Positions 1 to 6,922 are shown, counted from the stretch's first letter. The stretch is 34,541 nt of DNA from an uncultured Clostridia bacterium (GCA_937934775.1 CALGYL010000311.1:1-34541); one strand, 5' to 3'. Made by a program: numbers and translations. The notes: generated from the letters alone by a model not told the origin.

Positions 1-15
1 CAACTCTACTATATC

Positions 16-45
16 AAAAAAACTCCCTCATGGGGAGCTTTTTTG
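16..45 (+). terminator. Rho-independent terminator of an off-window gene
   Basis: An A-run, a short stem (CTCCC with GGGAG around the loop TCAT) and a run of six T form a compact intrinsic terminator. The A-run on the left makes it potentially bidirectional. No gene ends inside the window upstream, so it most likely ends a gene lying to the left. Confidence 0.7.
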
Positions 46-53
46 ACAGTCTG

Positions 54-87
54 AGGCCGGCCGGGACATGCGTGTCCCGGCCGGCCT
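54..87. repeat. Perfect 15-bp inverted repeat (hairpin)
   Basis: Bases 54-68 pair perfectly with 73-87 around the loop TGCG; the stem is very GC-rich (GGCCGGCCGGGACA core). It has no T-tract of its own and sits between the terminator at 16-45 and the dispersed repeat at 88-170. It could be a terminator-like barrier, a palindromic intergenic element or a protein-binding dyad; the sequence does not decide. Confidence 0.7.
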
Positions 88-170
88 TGTGCATCAAAAC
101 GCCCGTTTGGTTTTTTGGCGCGAAGCGAGAAGCAATGCGTCCGCCAACCCTACGGGCATTTCGGGCGGGC
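88..170. repeat. Dispersed intergenic repeat, copy 1
   Basis: This stretch aligns with 11624-11705 behind gyrA. Both share GCATCAAAA, then CCCGT, then TGGTTTTTTG, then GCGA, GA-A and a GC-rich tail, with scattered substitutions. In this copy the hairpin pairing is degraded, whereas copy 2 forms a perfect 13-bp stem. The two copies are in the same orientation in two unrelated intergenic regions, so this is a dispersed repeat and not part of either gene. Confidence 0.6.
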
Positions 171-188
171 GAGGCGTCATTTTGCCCA

Positions 189-213
189 AGAAAAACAGCC
201 GCGCTGTTTTTCT
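189..213. repeat. 11-bp perfect hairpin with internal A/T runs
   Basis: AGAAAAACAGC at 189-199 pairs with 203-213 around a three-base loop. The right arm carries five T in a row, so it may act as a weak bidirectional terminator. Together with the elements at 16-170 it makes the first 215 bases a cluster of hairpins; no gene is seen in 1-339. Confidence 0.55.
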
Positions 214-292
214 CGGACGGGGCGGACGGGACCGCGTAGCAGATTTCATCCGCTCTCTTTACATGAACAGGCTAGTGAAGATTTGTCCAAAC

Positions 293-301
293 TGCTATCA
301 T
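293..301 (+). promoter_or_regulatory. Candidate extended -10 promoter of the polyol operon
   Basis: TGC followed by TATCAT forms an extended -10 box 39 bases before the start codon at 340. No convincing -35 lies at the right distance. A strong ribosome binding site (GAGGAGGG, 325-332) follows, seven bases before ATG 340. Confidence 0.4.
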
Positions 302-339
302 TATGAACGAAAAGGTATCCGCTTGAGGAGGGAAACGGT

Positions 340-1122
340 ATGTCTGATTGTCAACGTTTGAAGGACCGCGTGGTGGTCATCACCGGCGCGGCGCAGGGCC
401 TGGGCGAGGCGCTGGCCAAGAGGCTTTCCGACGAAGGCGCAAAGGTCGTCGTCGCCGATATGAACTTTGACGCGGCGCAGGCCGTGGCGGCAACGCTTCA
501 GGACGCCATCGCGGTCAAGGTCAACGTGACCAGTTTCGACGACTGTGCGGCCATGTGCAAGGCCGCCGAGGAAAAATACGGCCGGATCGACCTTTTGGTT
601 TCCAACGCCGCCATTCTGCTCTCCGGCCCCATTGAGGAGCTGACCTATCAGCAGTTCGCCAAAGTGGTGGACGTCAACCTCAACGGCTACTTTAATACCT
701 GCAAGGCGGTGGTCCCCTACCTGCGCAAAAACGGCAAAGGCTCCATCGTTCAGATCAACTCCAAATCGGGCAAAAAAGGTTCTTCCAAAAATTGCGCCTA
801 CGCGGCGTCAAAGTTCGGCGGCGTTGGGCTCACCCAGTCGCTGGCGCTGGAACTGGCGGAAGAAAACATCCGCATCAACGCCATCTGCCCCGGAAACCTT
901 TTGGACAGCCCCCTGTGGGTCAACTCCCTCTACGAGCAGTACGCCCGCAACCAGGGAACCACCAAAGAAAAAATCCGCGAAAAATACGTCAACCAGGTGC
1001 CCATGAAGCGCGGCTGCCAATATGAGGACGTGGCCAACCTGATGGTGTTCCTGTTGTCCGACGAATCCTCCTACATGACCGGCCAGGCCATCAACGTGAC
1101 CGGCGGCCAGCAGCTGACCTGA
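340..1122 (+). CDS. srlD: Sorbitol-6-phosphate 2-dehydrogenase (SDR family)
   Basis: Oxidises D-sorbitol 6-phosphate to fructose 6-phosphate with NAD in the cytosol. The 260-residue protein has the classical SDR layout: nucleotide-binding TGAAQGLG at 15-22, an acidic residue (D40) after the second strand favouring NAD, NAA at 89-91, and the active-site serine region with Y154 and K158. It resembles E. coli SrlD closely beyond the general fold: INSKSGK, KFGGVGLTQSLALELAE, GNLLDSP, VPMKRGC and the C-terminal TGQAINVTGGQ all have direct counterparts. The start has a strong Shine-Dalgarno (GAGGAGGG) seven bases upstream. It is the first of three genes separated by only 12 bases each, so one operon is likely. 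No PTS or other sugar-alcohol transporter is in the window; substrate entry must be encoded elsewhere. Confidence 0.9.
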   Translation: MSDCQRLKDRVVVITGAAQGLGEALAKRLSDEGAKVVVADMNFDAAQAVAATLQDAIAVKVNVTSFDDCAAMCKAAEEKYGRIDLLVSNAAILLSGPIEELTYQQFAKVVDVNLNGYFNTCKAVVPYLRKNGKGSIVQINSKSGKKGSSKNCAYAASKFGGVGLTQSLALELAEENIRINAICPGNLLDSPLWVNSLYEQYARNQGTTKEKIREKYVNQVPMKRGCQYEDVANLMVFLLSDESSYMTGQAINVTGGQQLT

Positions 1123-1134
1123 CGGAGGGATAAA

Positions 1135-2295
1135 ATGAGCAATCGACCGGTCATCATTTGGGGCGCGGGGCGCATCGGCCGCGGCTTCCTGGCCGAGGTG
1201 TTCAGCCAGCCCGGCTACTCTCTGACCTTTGTGGACATGGTGCGCCCGCTGATCGAGCAGCTGCGCGCGGCGGACGGCTACACCATTTGGAAAGCCACCA
1301 ACGAGGGCATGGCCTCGGTGCGCATCGAGTCCTATGACGCGCTGCACATCGACGACGGCAGTGAAATCATGGAGAAGATGCTCCTGCCCCACCCGATCGT
1401 ATCGGCGGCGGTGCAGGCATCCATGCTGGATTCCCTCGCGGACATGCTGTCTCCCTACATCCGCGCGCGCGCGAACGGAACGCCCGACGATCCCATGGAC
1501 ATCGTGCTCTCCGTCAACTCCATGATGCCCGACCAAGCCTTCTTCGCGGCCCTCGAGCGCGTGTTCGCGGGCGAGGAGAACGTGCTTTCCTATGTGCATC
1601 ACAAGGTGGGCCTGTCGGTCACGGTGGTTATGCGCATCGTGCCCCAGACGCCCAAGGAGTACCTGGAGAAGGACCCGCTGGCCGTGTTCACCAACGGCTT
1701 TCCGGAGCTGGTGGCCGATAAAAAGGGCTTCAAGGGCCCGTTGCCGTCGCTTCCGATGCTGCGCCTGACCGACCACATCGAGGCCGAGGAAGTGCGCAAG
1801 ATCTACACCCTCAACATGGTGCACGCAACCGGCGCTTACCTTGGCATGCCCCGGCGCTTCACCTACATCAAGGAAGCCGCCGCCGACCCGGCGCTGGGCC
1901 CGATGCTGCGTTCCGCGCTCCAGGAAGCCGCCGTCGGCCTCTCCGGCGAGTACGGCTTCTCGAAAGAAGATATGGAAAAGTGGACCGTCCGCATGATGTC
2001 GCTGATCGAAAACTCCTATATGTGGGACGACCTCCTGCGCCTGGGCGCGGACAGCCTCCGGAAACTGGGCCCCGACGACCGGCTGGTGGGCAGCGCAAAA
2101 TTGTCCATCAAGCACGGCGGAACGCCCGCGACCATCGCCAAAGCCATCCGCATGGGCTTCCTGTACGAGAATTCGGACGAGGGAACCCAGCGCGTGCGCC
2201 GCGTCTATCAGGAAAAGGGCCTGGAAGGCGCTCTGACCGAAATCTGCGGCCTGTCCCCGGACGAGCCGTTGTATCAAATGGTACTCAATGCGTAA
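1135..2295 (+). CDS. Mannitol-type long-chain polyol(-phosphate) dehydrogenase
   Basis: A member of the mannitol dehydrogenase / mannitol-1-phosphate 5-dehydrogenase family, oxidising a polyol or polyol phosphate with NAD. The 386-residue protein opens with the Rossmann motif GAGRIGRGFL (10-19). It carries the polyol-specific long-chain dehydrogenase signature K-x4-N-x2-H at K222, N227 and H230. The length is that of mannitol-1-phosphate dehydrogenases (about 380), shorter than the free-mannitol enzymes (about 480), so a phosphorylated substrate is more likely. GGAGG lies directly before the ATG, 12 bases after the srlD stop. With a sorbitol-6-phosphate and a sorbose-1-phosphate enzyme on either side, the expected product is fructose 6-phosphate or a related ketose phosphate. 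The exact substrate cannot be read from the sequence. Confidence 0.75.
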   Translation: MSNRPVIIWGAGRIGRGFLAEVFSQPGYSLTFVDMVRPLIEQLRAADGYTIWKATNEGMASVRIESYDALHIDDGSEIMEKMLLPHPIVSAAVQASMLDSLADMLSPYIRARANGTPDDPMDIVLSVNSMMPDQAFFAALERVFAGEENVLSYVHHKVGLSVTVVMRIVPQTPKEYLEKDPLAVFTNGFPELVADKKGFKGPLPSLPMLRLTDHIEAEEVRKIYTLNMVHATGAYLGMPRRFTYIKEAAADPALGPMLRSALQEAAVGLSGEYGFSKEDMEKWTVRMMSLIENSYMWDDLLRLGADSLRKLGPDDRLVGSAKLSIKHGGTPATIAKAIRMGFLYENSDEGTQRVRRVYQEKGLEGALTEICGLSPDEPLYQMVLNA

Positions 2296-2307
2296 GGAGG
2301 GAAATTC

Positions 2308-3567
2308 ATGAAAACCACTGCTGTCAGGCTTTACGGGAAAAACGACCTGCGCCTGGAAAGCTTTGAGCTTCCGGCCCTCAAGGACGACGAAATTCTGGTG
2401 AAGATCGTCTCGGACAGCATCTGCATGTCCACCTATAAGGCCACCATTCAGGGCAGCGACCATAAGCGCGTCCCGAAGGACATCGCCACCAACCCCGTCG
2501 TCATCGGCCACGAATTCTGCGGCGACATCGTGGCGGTGGGCACCAAGTGGGCGCACAAATACAAGGCGGGCGACAAGTTCACCATCCAGCCCGCGCTCAA
2601 CTACAAAGGCTCCATGGCCACCCCCGGCTACGCCTACCCCTACATGGGCGGCGACATGACCTACTGCATCCTGGCCAACGAAGTCATGGAGATGGACTGC
2701 CTGCTGGACTACAAGGCCCCGGCCTACTTCTACGGCTCGGTCTCGGAGCCTCTGTCCTGCATCGTGGGCACCTACCACGCCATCTACCACACCCAGATGG
2801 GCAAGTATGACCACATCATGGGCATCAAAGAGGGCGGCTCCATGGCCATCCTGGCCGGCGCGGGTCCGATGGGCTTGGGCGCCATCGACTACGCCATCCA
2901 CTGCGACCGGAAGCCCGGCCTCCTGGTCGTTACCGACATCGACCAGCCCCGCCTGGATCGCGCCGCCTCCATCTACACCGTGGAAGAGGCCGCAAAGCAC
3001 GGCGTGAAGCTGATCTACCTCAACACCAAGGTCGAAGACCCGATCGCGCTGCTCCTCGAACAGAACGGCGGCAAGGGCTACGACGACGTGCTGGTCTTCG
3101 CGCCGGTGGCCGCGGTCATTGAGCAGGGCGACAAGATTCTGGGCTATGACGGCTGCCTGAACTTCTTCGCCGGCCCCACCAACACCCAGTTGACCGCCCA
3201 GTTCAACTTCTACAACGTGCACTACGCCGCGACCCACATCGTGGGCACCTCCGGCGGCAACACGGCCGACATGATCGAGTCGCTTCAGATGATCGCCGAC
3301 GGCAGGCTGAACCCCTCCGGCATGATTACCCACATCGGCGGCCTGGACGCGGTCATCGAGACCACCATGAACCTGCCCAAGATCCCCGGCGGCAAGAAGC
3401 TGATCTATACCGGCATTTCGCTGCCGCTGACCGCCATCGACGACTTCGCCGAGAAGGGCAAGACCGAGCCGCTGTTCCAGAAGCTCGCCGAGCTCTGCCC
3501 TGACAGGCTGTGGACGAAGGAAGCCGAGGACTACCTGCTGGCCAGCGCCAAGGCCATCAACGTCTGA
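2308..3567 (+). CDS. sorE: L-sorbose-1-phosphate reductase-like zinc alcohol dehydrogenase
   Basis: A medium-chain, zinc-dependent alcohol dehydrogenase of the family that includes Klebsiella SorE, which reduces L-sorbose 1-phosphate to D-glucitol 6-phosphate. The product would be the substrate of the neighbouring SrlD. The N-terminus (MKTTAVRLYGK-DLRLESFELP) and VIGHEFCGDIVAVGTKW match my recollection of SorE. Catalytic zinc ligands are C39 and H68-E69, with E148 in the usual third-ligand region. The four-cysteine structural zinc loop of classical ADHs is not present. The dinucleotide motif GAGPMG lies near residue 177. The protein has 419 residues and a strong ribosome binding site (AAGGAGGGAAA) 12 bases after the previous stop. 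It is the last gene of the operon, with a terminator at 3599-3622. Another ketose or polyol phosphate substrate is possible. Confidence 0.75.
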   Translation: MKTTAVRLYGKNDLRLESFELPALKDDEILVKIVSDSICMSTYKATIQGSDHKRVPKDIATNPVVIGHEFCGDIVAVGTKWAHKYKAGDKFTIQPALNYKGSMATPGYAYPYMGGDMTYCILANEVMEMDCLLDYKAPAYFYGSVSEPLSCIVGTYHAIYHTQMGKYDHIMGIKEGGSMAILAGAGPMGLGAIDYAIHCDRKPGLLVVTDIDQPRLDRAASIYTVEEAAKHGVKLIYLNTKVEDPIALLLEQNGGKGYDDVLVFAPVAAVIEQGDKILGYDGCLNFFAGPTNTQLTAQFNFYNVHYAATHIVGTSGGNTADMIESLQMIADGRLNPSGMITHIGGLDAVIETTMNLPKIPGGKKLIYTGISLPLTAIDDFAEKGKTEPLFQKLAELCPDRLWTKEAEDYLLASAKAINV

Positions 3568-3598
3568 CGGACGCAAATCATACACCCGAATATTCCCG

Positions 3599-3622
3599 AA
3601 AATGCCCGCTTGCGGGCATTTT
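3599..3622 (+). terminator. Intrinsic terminator of the polyol operon
   Basis: A perfect 10-bp stem (AAAATGCCCG with CGGGCATTTT) around a four-base loop begins 32 bases after the sorE stop. The A and T runs flanking the GC core allow termination in both directions. Confidence 0.75.
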
Positions 3623-3631
3623 CATGTGAGG

Positions 3632-3697
3632 GGTCAAGGGGGGGACGATCCCCCCCTTGCGGGTGGCCCGGAGGGCGGCGCCCTCCGGCGTTCCCCC
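3632..3697 (-). repeat. GC-rich dispersed repeat, copy 1 (inverted relative to copy 2)
   Basis: Read on the - strand, this stretch matches 4586-4641: GGGAACGCCGGAGGG, then a variable GC-rich part, then CCCGCAAGGGGG, AT, and CCCCCTTGAC. It contains two perfect hairpins: 3635-3644 with 3650-3659 (loop ACGAT) and 3668-3676 with 3680-3688 (loop GGC). It occupies most of the gap between the operon terminator and psuK. The GAGGAGG ribosome binding site of psuK follows shortly after. Confidence 0.65.
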
Positions 3698-3722
3698 GCT
3701 TCCCTCTCCGCGAGGAGGTTTC

Positions 3723-4568
3723 ATGGCATACATTGTGGTGGTCGGCGGACTGAATATTGACATCATCGGCACGCCAAAGCGGGAGCCGCTTCCCGGCGAC
3801 AGCAGCCCCGGCGACGTCCGGATCTCGGCGGGGGGCGTGGGCCGCAACATCGCCCGGTCGCTTCGGAAACTGGGCGAGCGGGTGGAGCTGGTCGCGCCGT
3901 TGTCCTGGGATGCGGACGGCGCGTTCGCGCGGGCGGACTGCGAAAATCTGGGCATCGGCCTTGTGGGCGCGATGCCGGTTTCTTCGAGCTGTCACTACCT
4001 GTGCATCAACGGTCCCGAGGGCGAACTGCGCCTTGCGGTCAACGACATGGCGGCGATGGAAGCGCTGGGGCCGGAAGAAATCGAGGCGCGGCTCCCCATG
4101 ATCAACGAGAGCGACCTGATTGTGGTGGACGCCAACCTGCGGGAGGACGCGCTCGCCCATCTGGCGGCGCTTGCGCAGCGGCCGCTGGTGGCCGATCCGG
4201 TGTCCGCACCCAAGGCTGCGCGGCTCCGGGGCATCCTTTCGCGCCTTGACGCCATCAAGCCCAACCGCGCCGAGGCGGCCGTGCTGACCGGACTCTCCCC
4301 GGATGACGCGCCTGAGGCGCTGGCGGCGGCGCTGAACGCGCTGGGCGTCAAGCGCGTATTTCTTTCACTGGGCGCGATGGGCATGCTGTACGCAGGCCCG
4401 GAAGGCCCTGTGCGCGTTCCCAGCGAGGCGCTGCACGGCGTCAACTACAACGGCTGCGGCGACGCGGCCACCGCCGCCATCGCCCACGGCCTGCGCCTGG
4501 GGCTGCCGCCCTTCGCCATCGCGGAACTGGCCATGCGCGCAGCCGCGCAGCAGTCGCTGGAAGCGTAA
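3723..4568 (+). CDS. psuK: Pseudouridine kinase (PfkB/ribokinase family)
   Basis: Phosphorylates pseudouridine to pseudouridine 5'-phosphate with ATP, the first step of pseudouridine breakdown. It is a PfkB-family sugar kinase of 281 residues with the N-terminal GGLNIDI segment (8-14), a GGVGRNIA substrate-binding motif (37-44) and the C-terminal anion-hole and catalytic motif GCGD, with D247 as the base. The usual second residue of that motif is Ala; here it is Cys. An in-frame ATG exists at 3657, but only the ATG at 3723 has a good Shine-Dalgarno (GAGGAGG) at the right distance, and the protein then begins at the first strand of the kinase fold. The specific assignment rests on the psuG gene downstream; by itself the sequence would support only a PfkB kinase. 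No dedicated promoter is seen; the gene sits between inverted repeats. Confidence 0.82.
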   Translation: MAYIVVVGGLNIDIIGTPKREPLPGDSSPGDVRISAGGVGRNIARSLRKLGERVELVAPLSWDADGAFARADCENLGIGLVGAMPVSSSCHYLCINGPEGELRLAVNDMAAMEALGPEEIEARLPMINESDLIVVDANLREDALAHLAALAQRPLVADPVSAPKAARLRGILSRLDAIKPNRAEAAVLTGLSPDDAPEALAAALNALGVKRVFLSLGAMGMLYAGPEGPVRVPSEALHGVNYNGCGDAATAAIAHGLRLGLPPFAIAELAMRAAAQQSLEA

Positions 4569-4585
4569 AACGAAAGGGAACGCCA

Positions 4586-4641
4586 GGGAACGCCGGAGGG
4601 TCCGCCCCCGGTCCCCCGCAAGGGGGATGATCCCCCTTGAC
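4586..4641 (+). repeat. GC-rich dispersed repeat, copy 2
   Basis: Inverted copy of 3632-3697, starting 17 bases after the psuK stop. It includes the hairpin CCCCCGCAAGGGGG and the dyad AAGGGGGATGATCCCCCTT. A second GGGAACGCC at 4576-4584 directly precedes it. The pair of copies brackets psuK exactly. Confidence 0.65.
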
Positions 4642-4656
4642 ACTGCGCAAGGGAAC

Positions 4657-4780
4657 GGGGAAAGGGATCGGGCGGCAGGCCGCGATGCGCGGGTATGGAG
4701 AAAAGGAATCGAACGGCGGAATTCGCGAAGCGGGTGCGGAGAAAGAGAATCGGACGGCCCCTTGCGCGGCGCGATCGCAC
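4657..4780. repeat. Degenerate tandem repeat, three units of about 41 bp
   Basis: Units begin at 4657, 4697 and 4738. Each opens with a GGRGAAA-like purine block, then GRATCG and CGGC, followed by a variable GC-rich half. Units 2 and 3 agree at 18 of the first 21 positions (4697-4717 against 4738-4758). The block ends about 10 bases before the -35 box of the psuG promoter. The 332-base gap between psuK and psuG contains this, the repeat copy above and the promoter, and no other gene that I can support. Confidence 0.55.
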
Positions 4781-4789
4781 GGAGAACGC

Positions 4790-4818
4790 TTGACCGCGCG
4801 CGCGGGATGCGGGATAAT
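4790..4818 (+). promoter_or_regulatory. Sigma-70-type promoter of psuG
   Basis: TTGACC (4790-4795), a 17-base spacer and GATAAT (4813-4818) give a near-consensus housekeeping promoter. It leaves an untranslated leader of about 75 bases before psuG. Confidence 0.65.
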
Positions 4819-4900
4819 AGAGTCTGCCGGAACGAAAAGAAAAGCCCTGCTTCCGAAAAGCGCAAGCCGGAAGCGCGCAACCGACAATTTGGAGGAAGAC

Positions 4901-5815
4901 ATGAACAAGCATCTGCTCATTTCCAAGGAAGTTCAGGAGGCGCTGGCGGCGGGCAAGCCCGTTGTGGCGCTGGAATCCACCATCATCTCCCACGGCATGC
5001 CCTACCCTCAGAACGTGGAGACGGCGCTGAAGGTGGAAAAGACCGTGCGCGACGCCGGCGCGGTGCCCGCGACCATCGCGGTGCTGGGCGGCAGGCTCTG
5101 CGCGGGGCTGACCGTGGAACAGATCGAGTACCTGGGTAAGCTCGGGACCAAAGCCTACAAGGCCAGCCGCCGGGATCTGCCGGTGCTCGTCTCCAAGGGC
5201 CTGGACGGCGCGACCACGGTGGCGGCGACCATGATCATCGCGTCCCTCGCGGGCATTCCGGTGTTTGCAACCGGCGGCGTGGGCGGCGTGCACCGGGGCG
5301 CGGAAGTGACCATGGACATCTCCGCGGACCTGGACGAGCTTTCGATGACGCCCGTCGTGGTGGTCTGCGCGGGCTGCAAGTCCATTCTCGACCTCAAGCT
5401 GACGCTGGAGTACCTGGAGACCCGCGGCGTGCCGGTGATCGGCTACGGAACCGACGAGCTGCCCGCCTTCTATACCCGGAAAAGCGGCCTCCCGGTGGAC
5501 TACCGCCTCAATACGCCGGACGAGATCGCCCAGGCCTTTTCCGCCAAGCGGGAAATGGGCCTCTCCGGCGGCATGCTGGTGACCAACCCCATCCCCGAGG
5601 AGTATTCGATGGACCCCGCCGTCATCAATCAGGCCATTGACGACGCCGTGGCCGAATCGGGCCGTCTGGGCATCGGCGGCAAGGCGCTCACGCCCTTCCT
5701 TTTGGACAAAATCCAAAAGATCACCGGCGGCGATAGCCTCGCCTCCAACATTCAGCTCGTTTTGAACAACGCCACGCTGGCCGCGAAGATCGCCGTGGCG
5801 CTGAAGAAGGCCTAA
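4901..5815 (+). CDS. psuG: Pseudouridine-5'-phosphate glycosidase
   Basis: Cleaves the C-C glycosidic bond of pseudouridine 5'-phosphate to uracil and ribose 5-phosphate, completing the pathway begun by PsuK. The 304-residue protein has the family's hallmark ESTIISHGMPYP (E25, H31), the GGVGGVHRGAE segment (125-135), the metal-binding region MDISADL (D139) and AGCKSILD, whose K160 corresponds to the Schiff-base lysine of E. coli PsuG. The reading frame stays open upstream to 4637, but ATG 4901 follows a perfect GGAGGAAG ribosome binding site, and homologues begin at this point. Its own promoter lies at 4790-4818, so it can be expressed apart from psuK. No pseudouridine transporter is present in the window. 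Confidence 0.95.
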   Translation: MNKHLLISKEVQEALAAGKPVVALESTIISHGMPYPQNVETALKVEKTVRDAGAVPATIAVLGGRLCAGLTVEQIEYLGKLGTKAYKASRRDLPVLVSKGLDGATTVAATMIIASLAGIPVFATGGVGGVHRGAEVTMDISADLDELSMTPVVVVCAGCKSILDLKLTLEYLETRGVPVIGYGTDELPAFYTRKSGLPVDYRLNTPDEIAQAFSAKREMGLSGGMLVTNPIPEEYSMDPAVINQAIDDAVAESGRLGIGGKALTPFLLDKIQKITGGDSLASNIQLVLNNATLAAKIAVALKKA

Positions 5816-5896
5816 GGGGCAGGGGACTGACGCCGTGCGCGCCGCCCACTGACCCTCGCCCGAGGGGATTGAATCCCTCCGGACATCCACACAGGC

Positions 5897-5932
5897 AAAA
5901 CGATGCGCGCTGCCAACGGCAGCGTGCATTTT
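5897..5932 (+). terminator. Intrinsic terminator after psuG
   Basis: Bases 5903-5914 pair with 5918-5929 (12 bp with one G-T wobble, loop AAC). An A-run lies to the left and TTTT follows, about 85 bases past the psuG stop. Confidence 0.65.
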
Positions 5933-6012
5933 GCGCGGCGGAAGCCCCCGTTATGCCATCGAACCGCGCCGCGCGCAGGGGGCGGTGACCCTCAACCGGC
6001 GGAAGCTGCGGG

Positions 6013-6041
6013 TTGACATCAGCGCGTCGAGGTGTTACCAT
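6013..6041 (+). promoter_or_regulatory. Promoter of the CxC-motif protein
   Basis: TTGACA (6013-6018), exactly the consensus -35, is followed after 17 bases by TACCAT (6036-6041). The transcript would start near 6048, leaving a leader of about 135 bases before the start at 6184. Confidence 0.55.
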
Positions 6042-6052
6042 AAACCCGCAAT

Positions 6053-6142
6053 GGAGGAATTTTCCTGATGCTTGAGCCATTCTTTCTCTGATTGGGTCTT
6101 GTGACGAACCGGTTGCGGCGCGATACCGCAGCCTTGGTTTCG
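6053..6142 (+). other. 5' leader with a 7-codon ORF and a hairpin
   Basis: A GGAGGA (6053-6058) stands nine bases before ATG 6068, which opens a seven-codon reading frame (MLEPFFL) ending with TGA at 6089-6091. Behind it, 6105-6142 folds as a hairpin: CGAACC with GGTTTCG at the base, and GGTTGCGG with CCGCAGCC (one wobble) above, around a loop of seven. The arrangement promoter, tiny ORF, hairpin, gene resembles a leader-peptide control region. There is no codon run that would name an amino acid, and the hairpin has no T-tract. Function is unproven. Confidence 0.3.
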
Positions 6143-6183
6143 TATACATTTGAACAATCAGAAAAGAAAGCATGGGGGATTCT

Positions 6184-6732
6184 ATGTTTGACGTACGAAA
6201 AATTCAGGAGCAGGCTCTTTTTGGCGCGGTAGCGACGGCGAGCGATGAAGAAACCGCGGCAATGGTCGTCTATGGCGAGGACGGGATGGGCGCGCCGGAG
6301 GCGAACTCCGCATGGGTCAAGTCCGCGATGCGCCGTCTGGAAAACCGGTTTGACCGACCTTCCATCAAGCAGATCCGGATGCACTGCCAGTGCGGATATG
6401 GAATGGACGAGAAGCTCGCGCTGCTGAAATCCCTGATGGAATCGTCTTCCAGCCTGGAGGAATTCGCCGGGCAGGACAGCGCGAAGGCTGCCGGGTTATA
6501 CTGCCAGGACGGCGAGCTCTATCTGAGGTTTCCGTTTTGCCCATGCCCGATGCTGGCGGAGGTGGATCGGCTGGAGACGGACGCCTGGTGCCAGTGCACG
6601 ACAGGATACAGCAAGGTTCTCTTTGAGAAAGCCTTTGCCTGTGAAGTCGATGTGGAACTGCTCAAGAGCATCAAAATGGGCGACGACATCTGCCTGATGA
6701 AGATCACTCCGAACGGACCAATCTGGAAATAG
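6184..6732 (+). CDS. Cysteine-rich protein with three CxC motifs, unknown function
   Basis: I cannot name a function. The 182-residue protein has nine cysteines. Six are in three CxC pairs (C68/C70, C119/C121, C136/C138), the last two in FCPCPML and WCQCTTGYSK. The C-terminal part (WCQCTTGYSKVLFEKAF...VDVELLKSIKMGDDICLMKI) resembles, from memory, the end of a Clostridia family of uncharacterised proteins (DUF6144-like); this needs a profile search. No signal peptide or membrane segment is seen, so a cytosolic metal-binding protein is the reasonable inference. An in-frame ATG at 6172 exists, but GGGGGA at 6174-6179 fits the ATG at 6184 better. The gene stands alone, with its own promoter at 6013-6041 and terminator at 6774-6801. 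Confidence 0.7.
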   Translation: MFDVRKIQEQALFGAVATASDEETAAMVVYGEDGMGAPEANSAWVKSAMRRLENRFDRPSIKQIRMHCQCGYGMDEKLALLKSLMESSSSLEEFAGQDSAKAAGLYCQDGELYLRFPFCPCPMLAEVDRLETDAWCQCTTGYSKVLFEKAFACEVDVELLKSIKMGDDICLMKITPNGPIWK

Positions 6733-6773
6733 GACGATGGCTGTGTAACCGCATTCTCCGCGTCCTCGGCGAG

Positions 6774-6801
6774 CCGGGCCTCGAAAAGGCCCGGTTTTCT
6801 T
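6774..6801 (+). terminator. Intrinsic terminator upstream of gyrB
   Basis: CCGGGCCT (6774-6781) pairs perfectly with AGGCCCGG (6787-6794) around a five-base loop and is followed by TTTTCTT. It ends the CxC protein gene and isolates the gyrase transcript. Confidence 0.85.
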
Positions 6802-6860
6802 ACGCCGGGGTGAAGAAATACCAGGGGGCCATGTAAAATGTTCCAACGCAGTCCGGAGGG

Positions 6861-6890
6861 CTGGCATGAAATGCAGAAAAGTGCTATAAT
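6861..6890 (+). promoter_or_regulatory. gyrBA promoter
   Basis: TATAAT (6885-6890) is perfect and preceded by TGC, an extended -10. CTGGCA at 6861-6866 (four of six consensus matches, 18-base spacer) may serve as -35. The predicted start lies about 25 bases before the gyrB start codon, with AGAGGTG as ribosome binding site. Confidence 0.7.
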
Positions 6891-6922
6891 AATATAGAAG
6901 AAAAATTTTAAGAGGTGCCCGG

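Noticed and set aside
30..361. Short + strand frames in the hairpin cluster
   Set aside because: They overlap terminators and the dispersed repeat, lack ribosome binding sites and have no protein-like composition.
808..3585. Open frame of 925 codons on the - strand across the polyol operon
   Set aside because: It is the antisense of three well-supported genes, a usual artefact of high GC codon use. Its composition is H-, R-, D- and V-rich without any recognisable domain, and it has no ribosome binding site.
3635..4641. CRISPR-like array from the repeated CCCCC/GGGGG hairpins
   Set aside because: Only two copies exist, in inverted orientation and almost 1 kb apart around a gene, with no regular spacers and no cas genes.
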